A DNA stretch of 64,000 nt from Allium sativum (GCA_030737875.1 CM060926.1:317414922-317478921), one strand, 5' to 3'. Positions 12,569 to 24,863 are shown, numbered from the stretch's first letter. Notes: a model not told the origin generated them from the letters alone. Numbers and translations: made by a program.

Positions 12569-13084
12569 GACCCTAAACCTACCCCTAAACCCTCATTATT
12601 CACTCATGTAACTAAACTATGGCCAAATTTCTACTCTCATGGCCTCCATCTCAAATCCCTAGAGCCTATGCATTCAAATCGGGTTCAAATCAAAAGGTGC
12701 AAGCTTGCTACACCAAATAGAGGCCAAATCAACATTGCTATGCGAGTTTCATGAAGGTCCTTCTTCAAAGGAGCCACCTTTCTTCGTCAAGATGATGCAT
12801 GACCCCTTTTCTAAGCCTTGCCTAAGTAAGTTCTAGCTACTTTTGGATCAAAACGGTATTTTTAATGTTGACATGGGATAAAATGAGATAAAACATAAGT
12901 ATGCATGTATGTGAACCTAACTTTGTCCCTTTTCTATGATCTATGACCTTAGACTAAGATGTAGCAACTTAATCATGTCACTCATGTTATGTTTAGCCTA
13001 GTTTATCTTGCAAGTTTGGATCTTTGTCTATGGAAGATTTGCATGAACCTTTGGGAACCATTTGACTTGTGATAGGCAAATACT

Positions 13085-13330
13085 TGACCTTGGGGCTTAT
13101 GCATGCATATGAACACAAACCCCTTATGTTTCATGCATGTTTGTGGCAAAAACCTCCTTATGATATTATGCAAGTTTGTGGCCAAATCCTATATGATAGT
13201 ATGCATGCTTATGGTCAATCCCTATATGACTCTATCATGCATGTTTTAAGGCCAAACCCCCTTATGACGCCATGCATGTTTGGAGCCAATCCCTTTTGTG
13301 GCATCGTGCATGTTTAGGGGTCTATATGTA
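13085..13330 (+). repeat. Degenerate ATGCATG-rich tandem repeat
   Basis: About six imperfect units of roughly 35-40 bases, each with an ATGCATG or ATGCAAG core and a CCTTATG/CCTATATGA block. The same array is in the 3' LTR at about 33835-34080. Confidence 0.6.
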
Positions 13331-13617
13331 GCCATAGTATACCTACTATGTTGACTCGCTTTGCTTGCGTTGGGAAAACACGATTTTGGGTAGTTAGATA
13401 AACATGAACATGTCGCGAAACCTTAACTTGATTATGACATGTGTTTATACTTGAAATATGACTTGAAAGATAACATGGAAGTTGGCATGTAAGTATGCAT
13501 AAAAACATGAGCTTGGGAATTTACCTATTAAGTTAGGTCTACCCAAATGCTTGAAAACTTGTAACATGTTTTGGAAACATGATGAACTTAGATAATATAA
13601 GTGTGGCCAACTCGAGG

Positions 13618-13691
13618 TTGGGTTGAGTTTGCAACATAAAACTACCAGGAACCGACCGGCCTAACTAGTAGTTGCAAACAATAGGACCCAA
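13618..13691 (+). other. LTR hairpin 1 of B
   Basis: Outer arms TTGGGT (13618-13623) and ACCCAA (13686-13691); inner arms GTTTGCAAC (13627-13635) and GTTGCAAAC (13671-13679). The loop contains CTACCAGGAACCGACCGG. It is homologous to the D hairpins, with paired changes in the stem. It lies downstream of the TATA box and so should be in the RNA leader. Confidence 0.65.
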
Positions 13692-13728
13692 TGTGAGAAG
13701 TTGGTCATGTCGCGCTTAAGACCCGAGG

Positions 13729-13797
13729 TTAGACTAGGTTGTGGTGTAAATCTACCCGGACCCGCCCGACTTAACTAGTAACCACAACAAGGTCTAA
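13729..13797 (+). other. LTR hairpin 2 of B
   Basis: Outer arms TTAGAC (13729-13734) and GTCTAA (13792-13797); inner arms GTTGTGGT (13738-13745) and ACCACAAC (13781-13788). The loop carries CTACCCGGACCCGCCCGAC. It is a second copy of hairpin 1, 111 bases downstream. Confidence 0.65.
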
Positions 13798-13843
13798 TGT
13801 GAGAGGTTAAGAGTGCATTAATTAAATTACTGCCACATGATAA

Positions 13844-14440
13844 GGTTAAGTAAATTTGACTAATGACACTTAACCGATATGACACGAATGGATAGGTTAA
13901 GTAACTTGATTTGCCTAACGAAACTTGACCATTTTTATACGACGAGGGGACGGGATTAAGTTAACCAACACTTAATCAATCCAACACGATAACTTGATAA
14001 GGTTAAGTAAATTTTCTTAGTAACACTTAACCGTTTAATACAGTTAATGGATGGGGTTAAGTCAACTCAGACCTAACTAATCTAAACATGGTAATTGGAT
14101 GGGGTTAAGTTAATTTACACTTAACTAATCCAACTCGTTAGTTTGATGTGGTTAAGTGACCTATACTTAACCAATCTAACGTGAAAACATGATAAGGCTA
14201 AGTCACGGATCACTTGAATACGCTTGACCGATTTGACTCGGTAATCTGACAAGGTCAAGTTAATTTATATAATTAACCAATCTAAAATGATAATTAGACG
14301 AGGTTAAGTTATGGATTGCTTAATATACTTAGCCAACTTGACACATGGTTTGTAGGGTTAAGTCTTGGACTTGGATACTTAGCCAATTTTGACATGGTTT
14401 GTAGGCGGGCTAAGTTATGAACTTAAGTGACACTTAACCC
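13844..14440 (+). repeat. Chain of GGTTAAGT...ACTTAACC hairpins
   Basis: About eleven degenerate units of 45-60 bases. Many hold facing arms, such as GGTTAAGT (13844-13851) with ACTTAACC (13868-13875). One unit has GATTAAGT (13954-13961) with ACTTAATC (13970-13977), so both arms changed together. The 3' LTR has only the first units, because its later part is deleted. Confidence 0.65.
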
Positions 14441-16305
14441 ATTAGATAAACCCTAATTCGGAGGATTAGGTAAATAACCATAGTTAACAAGGATTATGGA
14501 AATAAGGCTAAGTGGTAAACCTTAGTTAAGGGAAACTAAGTAATAATTCTTAGTCAAGGAAATTTGGACCATTTCTTAGATAGATTAGTAACCCGATACG
14601 TTAGGTCAACGTTTAAGTATGCGTGTAGGAGCAGGCTATCTGATTTAGATAAAGGCTCCAACGAACTGGGTAACGAAGCAGCGGCTTCGGGGAACGTGAG
14701 GATATTCTTGGGATCCCTCTGTGAGCTGCCAGGTCATTATACTAGGCTCACGAGAGGTTGAGGTCTGCGGTAGAAGAACCAAGAATATGCCTTGGTAGCT
14801 ATGCGAGCGACCTAAAGACTGGGGTGGATAGCAGTGAGTCGACGAATACATAAGGTGCCCGAGATAGCAAGTTCGTCGATCATCTACCATCTTGAGTCAA
14901 GCGTGTACGTACGGAAAGGAAGGGAACACCCAACAGACCATAATTGCTATCTAATTATGGGTGAGGTAGGCCGTAGGATGTGGGCTGGCCGGAGTGTAGT
15001 TCTCATGCAAGATTTTCTCTTGTGTTGCCTTTCACTAGTTGAGGGAGGGGTCTCGTGGGACCATAGCCACGTGTAGAAAAGCAGACCTTAGTATCTGCAT
15101 CGGCAGATAAATCTAAAGCTCCCGACCGAGTCCTGTATTTCTTGTTTTGCCCTGTGACAGGACTCAGATGGCACGATGTGATACATGTGCATATAGTTAT
15201 AGAAAAACGATTCCCGATGAATGCGTGGGAAAAAGGGCGCGGTTGAGGGTTAGCGTAATCCCTAGTGGCCTAGGTGGTTTAACCCAAACCGAAATACGAA
15301 AACGTGCAATAGGCAAGCGTAATCCCTAGTGGTGCTAGGTGGCGTAAGTCCTAGTAGTTCAAACGATGATTCATATGGAAGAGCCTAGCTAGAACAAGGG
15401 TGACAGTCCAAACGATTTCAAGGATAATACGACATGAGGAAGCCCGTACGAGGTACGGCAAAGGACTGAACTTATATACATGGAAAGAAACATACGAGTT
15501 GAGTAACCTATATATGCGATATATTAGGTTGACAAGGACCATTACACGACTTTGAGTAAGGGACATTCATGGTTAACACATAACAAGGTTGGGATACTAG
15601 TACGAGAGGTGCAGAGCAAATATACATGTTAGAACTCGGAAGAATATACATAATTGATACCGTGGGAAGTTAGACGGGGTAGATACCTTGGGATAATGTA
15701 CTCGATAGAAATCTGACGATGTGATACCTTAACTTATCATAACACCGTAGTTTATCATGATACCTTAGTTTACCTTGTCATAGTAGTTCAACGGGCTACC
15801 CTGGTTTATCTATCTTGTAGTTATCCTTATGTTTACTTTCAGTTTATGCATGTCATGTTACCATTACCTGTTTTTATACTGGAAATAGATAGGACTTACT
15901 CAGTCTTTTTGACTGACCCGTTTTGTTTCGCCTCTTTTCTTCCGTTCCCCCCCCCTCCCTAGGTTTCAGGGAGGAAACAATGCTGTTTAGTTCAGACTTC
16001 TTCTGCTTGGAGGTCATCATGGATGGCTTGGACTTCTCTTGGCTATGGCTACTTTACTGTTTTTACTTGGGGAATAATTTATTAAAAAGTCTTTATGCTT
16101 CTTTACCATTGCAAGACAGGTTTTGATGTACTCTGATGTAAAAGGCTTTAGACCTTATTTATTCACTTTATGAAAGTTTGATTTTACTTCCGCTATTTAT
16201 ATATGTTCGGTCTTGTGATATTTCTGTGCATGTTTACCAATAATGCCCCTCTAAAGCTAGTGCATTCCTTTGCGAGTGACCCTAGCGGAGGCGGGGTGTT
16301 ACATT

Positions 16306-16317
16306 TGGTATCAGAGC
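16306..16317 (+). promoter_or_regulatory. Primer-binding site of B
   Basis: TGGTATCAGAGC, two bases after the LTR end, matching initiator-Met tRNA. Confidence 0.92.
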
Positions 16318-17640
16318 AGAAGGTTACCAGACTAGGCAAAAGTTTTTAAAGACTTTCTGAAAACTATTTGGAAAACCGTTTATAAAGAAGCATTTTTCAA
16401 GAAAAGTTTGTTTTAAAGGCTATTCCCCAAAAGCCATTAGCACCATCCTTTGATTCCTTGATTAAATCTCATTTCCTTTCTTTTCTCCATCCATGGTCAC
16501 AGTAGTTCTCACTGTGACTAATCTTGGTCTAGCCACGTAGGTGTTTCCCGTACGATGGAGGTGGTTCTCGAGAGACCCATTGCCGTGTTACAAGAAAGGA
16601 TAATAAGAGTCAGGATAAAGGATACCAGCTTAAGGATAAGCAACTATTGTTTGGGCTTGGTCCATCAAGGAGGACAAGTACAAGATCAGCGGAGAGGGAA
16701 ATAGTACGCTCCCACTTCTGGGGTGCCTAAAAGAAATGGTACCGTTTCTATTAGAGGTTCAACCTTCCTTTTCTATCATCCCGTCCAGACTTTGTTTTGA
16801 TCATCGTATCACTTAAGTCTGCTTAGATAGTTGAGTCTCTGCACCTTAGTACTAGCATGGTAGAGGATTCCAGTTTTGTCCCAAAAATCTGGTTGGAGAG
16901 TTGGTCCATTCCTTCATGACTTGTTGGATTTGAGAATGACATGTCTCAACTACGGATATATTCTAAGGATAAAGTGGTCACCCAATAAGGGGTGCCATTC
17001 TCGGTTTTGGAAAGAGGGTAGTTAGATTCTCGACTCATCTGGGTGATACCCTCGAAATCTCGTGTAACCTTTTGGGTTCTGTCATGGCTAGTTACCTAGA
17101 ATCCCAGGACGCAGTTGTTGGTAATCCGTTTGAATAGAATTCGCCGTTGAGGCGGATGGTTCGTTTCGATTATGCATGAGTTATGGGAATCACCCTAGTA
17201 AGGACTCTTGGCAATTTGGATTGGCATCGGAAAACGAGATCCAGAATTCACTAGTGAATTTTGGGGAGCTGGCTTGAGTACGTAGATATGGTTGAGCCAA
17301 GTATACTAGGGAAAGAATAAGTGAAAGTGAAACGAGAGGCGAAAGTGAAATGAGTTTCACTCGCACCTTGGAAACAGGAATCAAGGAGCTACGAAATCAT
17401 GAAGTCAGAGGCAGTCAAGGCACGATGGAACTAAGCTCAAGGTAATGCGACTCAGGAGACTGAAGACTAAATGCGTGCATGATATCTCTTTTGGGGAATA
17501 TATCCCCGATCCATGTTTTTCGGTTGAGCTTGCTTGTAGGCTATCTTTTATGGATATCCGCTCGGTCCTGTTACAAACCCCGTACGGAGTTTGTTTTGTT
17601 TATCTTCTCGACCCTGTTTCAGGGAATCTTAGGTAGAACC
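16318..17640 (+). pseudogene. B: deleted gag-pol remnants
   Basis: Only scraps of a Tekay polyprotein remain. Around 17085-17115 AGTTACCTAGAATCCC... matches the protease-RT linker of D (58435-58455). Around 17232-17275 a stretch reads like integrase (RDPEFTSEFW). Around 17367-17400 it reads like the chromodomain start (RTLETGIKELRNHE). The pieces keep polyprotein order but the intervening domains are gone, and no long frame survives. It cannot make working proteins. Confidence 0.65.
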
Positions 17641-18028
17641 CTATGGATGTAAACATGTATTTGAAACATGTTATGATTGATATGGTTGCAAATGGTTGCA
17701 AGTGGTTGCTCGTGGATGCGCGAATTTACATTAGATATTAGCTCGACTCAGTCACATTTCATATTGCATATGCACGAGTATTTATACTTGTTTATGGATG
17801 AAATTGAATGTGTTATCATGCAGATGTTGCATATGGTTGAATGTTTGTGCACGCATATAGTGTATATGACTAGGACTATTTGCATACATGATGGATTCAT
17901 AGCACTAAACATATTTTTGCATTCAAAAGATTTTTCAGGCCTGATCATTAGCATTAGCTAAGGAACATGTACACACACGTTTTGCACACATTCATAAAGC
18001 ATTAGGAGTCGTTTAAGGACAATGGTTG
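17641..18028 (+). mobile_element. B: 3' untranslated region, left part
   Basis: It matches D at 61485-61890 (GAACCCTATGG, repeated GGTTGCA/GGATGCA motifs, GGCTGCACGCAT-like oscillations). It is interrupted after GGTTG at 18028 by element G and resumes at 32800. Confidence 0.75.
18024..18028. repeat. Target duplication of G, left copy
   Basis: GGTTG immediately before TGTGACGG; repeated at 32800-32804. Confidence 0.93.
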
Positions 18029-21000
18029 TGTGACGGCAAGGAATTTCGCTCGGTCCGAACCAGTAGCTAAACCGACCCAGGCCGTTCGAAACGCCCTATC
18101 GTTTGAGAACAAGCCACAGCAGAACGCATACAGAAGAACATTTCATTGTATATTACAACAATGCATCAGATTACAAGAATATACAGAGTATAAACAAATA
18201 AATATTACACAAAAATAACAGAGATTTAAATTACATTTAAATACATAGCAGCGGAAAATAATACAATACACAACTAGAATGAGATATACGGATACAAAGC
18301 TTTCCGGATATCGTTCCAGCTGTAAACCAGGATCCTGTGAATATAAATCTGCAAAACCAAAACTACTAGCTGCCCGTGTCAAAATAAAGGCACCCAGAGT
18401 TTAGGTTAAAACAATAAACTCCAGGTCAGTCATGTGACTGGTGTGAGAAGTAAAACAGTTATTAATCTTTATTTTAAATCATTAGGTAAATCAAGGGACC
18501 ACGCCGTATAACACGGAACGGGTTTCCTCCCAAGAATACCAGTGCATAAAACAAACAGCGCAATGCTAAATAAAGAAAAATGAAGCTGTTATAAGACCCA
18601 GGTCCCATTACACAATGCAACGCAAGCCGGGGGATAGGGTTTTTACCTTATAACAGCCAAAGAATGCTTGATACGTTTAAAACAAATCATTTGATACTAT
18701 AATAAGTGCATAGTGTATGAAACAACTTCAAATCATAAGTATCAATCATAGGCGGCATGAGTGCCCCATCCCACTATGTCACCATATATAGGATTACAAA
18801 TAAAACCGCAAAGTCACGTATTTGGAAATTGGATTTCCGTCTATGAACCGAGGCAAAAGATAGTCCTCAACCGATTCGAGACAATCTAGCCCATGTCTCC
18901 GGAGCAGCCGCAACTGCCCCTTGGATCGTCAGGGCCGGTCCACCGATGTGGATTATAGTGCCTGAACAATACGTTTCTCCGCCCTATGGGGCGTAAACGA
19001 GCCAACAAATGACTCCATCGGTTCGAGAACGACCGATCAATCCGAGGCGCCTCGCAACAGCAACAACCACATAAGTCAAACTCGTCAGGGCGTGTAAAAC
19101 CACTGACGCCACTTCTAGCTAGAAAGAAACGCAAGTCCTCCCTGAGGTCCGTCTCCCGTTTTTGGTTCATACCGGGTGTGAAACACGCGAGGTATACGTT
19201 ACACAAAGCTACGCCACAAAGGCCGTGCTTTGATCATCACCACAAGACTTTGCTTTTCAACAGAAGCCTCGATCAATTGCCACTTAGGCATGCCACACAG
19301 GCAATTCACTCCATGCGTTTGATATCCATCAATATATAACCCCTGAGCTCGTACGTCTCAGAGAAGGGCGTTAAGCAAGAGAATAAATTCTCCGCCGCCA
19401 AGCAGATATATATTTAATAGAGATCAATCACACGGACTAAAATCCAATGTCAGACACACAGTCCATTTACAAGTCCGTTCTGGGTCTGAACGAAACCGGA
19501 GGCACCTAGTACCCCGCATATCCATCGATCTCCAAGTACGTCTGGACGATCACCAACTGTTTCCATCTTCTTGGGTGTACAGCCCAATCAAGATCATCAG
19601 TTATCACCCAAACGACGTGAAGACCTCCGGTCTTCGACCATCGTCTTCATCTTCGACTTATCGTCGTAACAGTTATTCAGAATGGGATAAACCCGGTCTT
19701 TCCGAATAACTCGTGTATATTTAAATAAGTGTTACACAAACACAACATACGCCTCATTCCAATTCATCAGTCACTAACCGTAAATTAATCAAGAGAATAA
19801 TTCCCCAAATATTAACCCAGAAGGCCGAAACCAACATCAGATCAATATCCAGAAAACCATTCTGCTCAGCTAACCGACAGTTAGTTTCTGATTTCCCATT
19901 CATAGGGAAAGGTTCCCATTAATTTTATCCAAGATAAATGTCTTGAATTTATTCTTTATTCTATTTTGAATATCAATTCAAAACTAGTCGGGATTAGCGA
20001 ACCTTACCGAAGTAATCATTTGTTTTAATTTCCCAATCCCAACCTATTCATCCCATGAAGTAAAACTGGTAGTACTTCATATCTAACACCACGGTGTTAT
20101 CGGTAAATTCAATTACCATTTCACGTTCAAATCTAATTAAAGATTTAACTATCGCCTGGAGCAAAACTGGTGATACTCCATTCTCGATAATTTCAATCTA
20201 ATTAAAGATTCATTAAAACTCCACTTAGTTTTAATCGTTAACTGGGTTAAAGAATCCGTGTCATTTAAAACACGGTTCACGATAAACCCTAAGTCACATT
20301 CATTAATTATCGGGTTAAAGAACAAGTGTTGTTTAAAACACTGTTCACGATAAACCCAAAAATCAATATCAATTCAATTCCAATTAAATATTATTTAATT
20401 GGTACACTTCATTAAATCTAAATAAAAGATTTAACCTTTTCTCAACTGGGTTCAAGAACAGTGTTAGTGAAGACACTATTCACGACAAACCCAAATCATA
20501 TTTGATATTCAATACAAGGCCCTGAATAGAAAATATCCCGGCTTATATTCAATATCAAATTCGACGACCAACAAATATCGTATTGGAAATAACGATATAT
20601 ATATCTATCTTTAAAATTTCCATAACAACATCTGTATAGTCACGAAATCCAACATCGAAATATTCCGAAGACAATTTCGATTCAAATCCATTCCAATGCA
20701 ATCATTGGAAATTTTGGTTATTTTTAAAACCCTTTTCGAATTCAATTTATTTATTTAAAAATAAATAGAATTATAATTCTAGTTCAAAACTAGTTCATTT
20801 CGATAAAAATCTATTTTTATCTTTTCAAATATGGAGTTTTTCATCCCAATTCTTCACAAATCATTTCTTATGATTTTACACAAATTATTACTATTTTTAA
20901 TAATTTTATCAAGGCCCGTACAGTCGATTTCCAACAACGGCCATCGAACTGCACTTACAGCGACCTTTTTCCAATTTGATTTGGACATAATTCCAAATCC

Positions 21001-21427
21001 AACCGTTAGATTTCTAATTTATCACATTCGTTAGAAAGCTCTTTTCGATACGAACCCAACGGTTCCGGTTTTAGGAGAATCCGACGGTCGGATCTCCCGT
21101 AATGTCCGTTTGAAATAAATGGTCGAAATTCACGAACTGCCGCGGCGCGGCGCGTTCTATTCAGGCCATTATATTATATATATAATATATATCGTCGATT
21201 TCCATTTAAAACGAATTATATAAATAGTTTTAAATTCGTTTCAAAAGCAATTTCAACTTCCATTTCAATTCAAATCGAAATTGAATTCTTCTTTATAAAT
21301 TCGTTTCGAAATTCATTTCTATTCAATTCAAATTTCAATTCAATTTGAATTCATTTCAATTTGTTTTCAATTCAATTTGAATTCGTTTTCAATTCAATTT
21401 AGATTCGTTTTCAATTCAATTCATTTC

Positions 21428-21670
21428 GAAATCGTTTTCAATTAAATTCATTTCGAAATCGTTTTCAATTAAATTCATTTCGAAATCGTTTTCAATTCAA
21501 TTCATTTCGAAATCGTTTTCAATTCAATTCATTTCGAAATCGTTTTCAATTCAATTCATTTTGAAATCGTTTTCAATTCAATTCATTTTGAAATCGTTTT
21601 CAATTCAATTCATTTCGAAATCGTTTTCAATTCAATTCATTTCGAAATCGTTTTCAATTCAATTCATTTC
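21428..21670. repeat. 27-base tandem array, nine units
   Basis: Unit GAAATCGTTTTCAATTCAAT plus TCATTTC, with GAAATCG recurring every 27 bases from 21428 to 21644. Degenerate units extend upstream to about 21330. The 27-base period gives a spurious 9-residue protein repeat. The right LTR has the same array at 29274-29516. Confidence 0.95.
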
Positions 21671-21826
21671 AAAATATTCGATTTCGAAATCACTTTTCAA
21701 TATTCATTTTAAAATGAATAAAATCGATATAAATATCGTTCACGTCAAAATGGCGTCAATCTAATCAACACGGCTTCATAAATTTCTATTTTCAAATATT
21801 TCCTTTTCAAAATAGTTGTTATTATC

Positions 21827-21994
21827 AAAATATTTCGTTCAACACATGACCAATCTCAATGAATGAGTACTGTCAACACATGAACTTTTATTTTATATCG
21901 ATAAAGGTGTAAGTTTTATTACTAAAATATTTCGTTCAACACATGACCAATCTCAATGAATGAGTACTGTCAACACATGAACTTTTATTTTATA
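21827..21994. repeat. 71-base direct duplication
   Basis: 21827-21897 and 21924-21994 are virtually identical (AAAATATTTCGTTCAACACA...), 97 bases apart. The right LTR has the same pair at about 29687-29854. Confidence 0.93.
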
Positions 21995-22878
21995 ATATTC
22001 TTTATTTTCTAAATTGGAATGAGGCCCAATCAATTACCATATAAAGTTAATTATGTGGATTTTCATACAACACATGTATAATAGCATTGAAAAGTAATCA
22101 ACCATCAACCAAAGTGCACTACACTGTATAAGCATCAAATATAGATATCTAACGCTTATAACAGCCTGTCAATCGATCGATCGACATATTTAATCAATCA
22201 GGATGAGTGAACTTCAAATTTCATCCCAACACCCGTGTGGGGTTTCAAACAATCAAACACAGATTTTATTTGTGCTGTTGGGCGATGTGGAAAATTTATC
22301 GTCCCAATCAATGTCATTCAAATAGGTGTACATAAACAAACCGTCTGGTTTGTAAATGAATATTTATTTTATTCACTTCACGTTAAAAATTATATTTTTA
22401 ACGATAAAACATTTTATTTCAACCTATGAATTTCTATTCAATTCATTTATTCAATAAAATGATATTTTTATTTTTCTAACTTATTTTAGAAAATTTCGGC
22501 GGCATAACGGCACGATACTAGAAACGGGACAAGGCCTAGCCTTATCCCCGGTCTAGTGAAGGCCCACGCCATTCACACATCAATCATATCAATTTCATTT
22601 CACCAAACAATTTCCATTCAATCAAATATTCTAACTAACTACTCAACCAATCAAACAAGTCCATGGTCTGTGGACGGGTGTCGGGTGCTACTAAGCACCG
22701 TCTGCATCCTAGTATATGAATATATCTAGAAAAGAAATTGAAAGGTGAGAAGTTCTCACATATAGCTATCCTAGCTCCACGGCTCTCCTTTTGCAGAAGT
22801 CTTCGTCGTCTCGCCTTTTTGTCACCTTCGTTGCTGCTTTCACTACATACGTAAAAATCACATTTTTACTTCGTTATT

Positions 22879-23048
22879 CAATATATAAAAATCGAATTTT
22901 TACTTCAAAGTTCAATATATAAAAATCGAATTTTTATTTCAAAGTTCAATATATAAAAATCGAATTTTTACTTCAAAGTTCAATATATAAAAATCGAATT
23001 TTTATTTCAAAGTTCAATATATAAAAATCGAATTTTTATTTCAACAAT
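22879..23048. repeat. 34-base tandem array, five units
   Basis: Units start at 22879, 22913, 22947, 22981 and 23015, each with CAATATATAAAAATCGAATT and a following T-rich part. The array is also in the right LTR (about 30739-30908). Confidence 0.95.
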
Positions 23049-23220
23049 ATAAAAGATTATATTGTTATAACTTTACAACATAACTAAAAACCAGTTTTTA
23101 AAGTAAATAAAATTCAGTTTTTAAAACAAAATAATATTCAGATTTTAAACAAAATCAAATTCAGTTTTTCAAACAAAATCATATTCAGATTTTAAACAAA
23201 ATAAAGTTCAGTTTTTCAAA

Positions 23221-23289
23221 CATTAATAAATTTCAGTTTTAAACATTAATAAATTTCAGTTTTAAACATTAATAAATTTCAGTTTTAAA
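23221..23289. repeat. 23-base tandem array, three units
   Basis: CATTAATAAATTTCAGTTTT plus AAA, three full copies here but seven in the right LTR (31081-31241). It lies in a wider stretch of CAGTTTT-containing repeats (23090-23420). Confidence 0.95.
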
Positions 23290-23552
23290 CATTAAACAAA
23301 ATCAGTTTTCTACCTTTCTAAAAAAAATCAGTTTTCTACCTTTCTAAAAAAAATCAGTTTTGCTACTTTATAAAAATCAGTTTTGCTACTTTATAAAAAT
23401 CAGTTTTCTACCTTAAAAACAAAATCAGGTTTTTTTCAAAATTCCTAAAATAAAAACAGTATTTAATCCCTTTTTTAAATAAAATCAGTTAAAATAAAAC
23501 AGTTATAAAATAATAAATAAAAAGAAAAGGAAAGAAGAAAAAAAAGACTTAC

Positions 23553-23925
23553 GGGGGGGGGGGGGGGGGGGTTCGAACTCGCGGGCGTCGGGGTGGTCGG
23601 TGTGGGGTCGCCGTGGTGGTGGGGCGCGGTGCGAGGTGGGGGTCAGGAGGGAGCGACAGGGTTTGGCAGTGGAAGTGATGCGGTGGACTTGGAGTTCATC
23701 GCGAGGTCGAGATGGAGGGAGGAGAGAACGGGGGGGGGGGGGGGGGGGCGCGGGGTTCGTCAGAGGATGGGGCGCGAGGGTCTTGGGGAGGTGGCGATGG
23801 AGCACCGCCGGCGGCGGCTTGGGAGCTCGAGCTTCTCTCTCTCTTTTTTTTTTTTTTATTGATTTCTGTTTTGAAAGAAAAGAGGGGGGGGGGGGGCAGA
23901 ATTAAAAGGAGGGGGGGGGGAAGAA
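23553..23925. other. GC-rich block with long G runs
   Basis: Runs of about 19 G at 23553-23571 and 23730-23748 and shorter runs near 23884-23896 and 23912-23921 bracket GC-rich, CpG-rich sequence in an otherwise AT-rich LTR. On the element's sense strand it reads as poly-C with proline-rich frames, preceded by a GA microsatellite. It could be the promoter/leader junction of the LTR or a captured gene fragment. The right LTR copy has different run lengths (17 and 20 G). Confidence 0.8.
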
Positions 23926-24834
23926 AGAGATATTTATTTTTATTTTTATTATTATTTTAATTGCAAAAAGGTTGACTTTTACATACGACCTCAAAACGAG
24001 GCCCACCGCCTGTCGTCCATGGCGTTCCACCCCCATTCCGAACACAATGGGATATGTATCATATGTTGATTCGATCGCTTGACTCAGTTTCCGTTAAATT
24101 TACATTTAAATCACTATATTGAATTTTAAACGTACATTTCAAATTACCGGGATCACATACTAACTCGAAAAATTCCCGAAAAATATTTTCTAGCTTCGTA
24201 TTGACGATACGGTCCTAACAAAACTAGTTTCGTCAAATTCTGAGGCCGTTAGAAAAATGGCCATTTTCCAGTCGATTAAAATCAACTGAAACTGGTCAAA
24301 CGCGTTTTCCTTTGCCACGCTCACATACTGATTCGGAAAATTATGAAATTTGGAATCTAGCAATAACTTGACTCCGCGAACCCAACAAAACTGGTTTCGT
24401 CGAAATCCGAGATCGTTTGCAAAATGTCCATTTTTAAGGGCCTGAATTCCATAGCGACTATTCAGAATTTTCAACTGGACATATCTTATGATTCCCGATA
24501 TGAAATTTCGATCTTTCGGATTCGTTGGAAAGATATTACCAATTAGATCCTAATGTTTTTGGTTTCATTAAAATCCGGATCGTTTTGCACCCGGTACTCT
24601 CAATTGAAGTTTGAAATCGAATTATCGAACTACCGCGCCATTTTCAATTCTATTTATAATTATATATAAATATTTATATTCTAACGACGACGTATATAAT
24701 ATATACGCTCGAATTCTATTCAAACTAAATTTTCTCGTCGATATTATTTAAAATAATCTATTTTAAATAATCAAAATTCGCTAAAATCGCCAAAATAAAA
24801 ATTTTAAACTGGCCCAGATTTTCGGGTTATTACA

Positions 24835-24863
24835 ATCTGCCCCACTTAAAACTTTTCGTCCCC
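24835..24863 (-). promoter_or_regulatory. Polypurine tract region of G
   Basis: The complement reads GGGGACGAAAAGTTTTAAGT followed by GGGGCAGAT, next to the left LTR. The GGGGACGAAA block is also found before the polypurine tracts of B and C1. It primes plus-strand DNA synthesis in this class of element. Confidence 0.85.

Larger units (their letters stand above)
12155..16303 (+). mobile_element. B 5' LTR (4.1 kb)
   Basis: It begins TGTAACAACTCG and ends GGGGTGTTACA. In order it carries an E2F-like inverted repeat (12375-12392), three GTCGAC palindromes at 12-base spacing (12400-12429), a TATA box at 12561, degenerate ATGCATG-type repeats (13085-13330), two large hairpins (13618-13797), a chain of small hairpins (13844-14440), and conserved late blocks shared with 1-1224. 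The GACTGACCCG motif near 15910 and a pyrimidine tract near 15940 also occur near the end of D's LTR. I see no real coding sequence in it. Confidence 0.92.
18029..24834 (-). mobile_element. G left LTR (3' LTR)
   Basis: It begins TGTGACGGCAAGG and ends GGGTTATTACA. The first 2.5 kb is weakly related to the S and C2 LTRs (GGCACCCAGAGTTTAGG, CAGGTCAGTCATGTGACTGG). Then come a 27-base array, a 71-base duplication, a 34-base array, a 23-base array, a GC-rich block with long G runs, and finally three related end modules (about 24120-24660). An earlier copy of the end module at 20950-21160 suggests the giant LTR grew by internal duplication. A 106-residue frame on the - strand (18886-19206) is present in both LTRs but has no recognisable domain. 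Confidence 0.92.

Noticed and set aside
18886..19206. 106-residue - strand frame rich in Cys, preserved in both G LTRs (also 26732-27052)
   Set aside because: The two copies are preserved because the LTRs are nearly identical, not through selection. No domain is recognised, and the related LTRs C2 and S lack the frame at the matching place.
21561..21764. Protein with nine-residue repeats, also at 29407-29610
   Set aside because: Direct translation of the 27-base tandem DNA array, not a gene.
21428..23420. Regular repeats that could suggest a CRISPR array
   Set aside because: Units are contiguous or degenerate, without unique spacers, in plant LTR DNA with no cas genes.
23503..23805. Proline-rich 100-residue frame in the GC island
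   Set aside because: Translation of poly-C/GC-rich DNA; frames differ between the two LTR copies because of G-run length. Kept only as a possible captured fragment.
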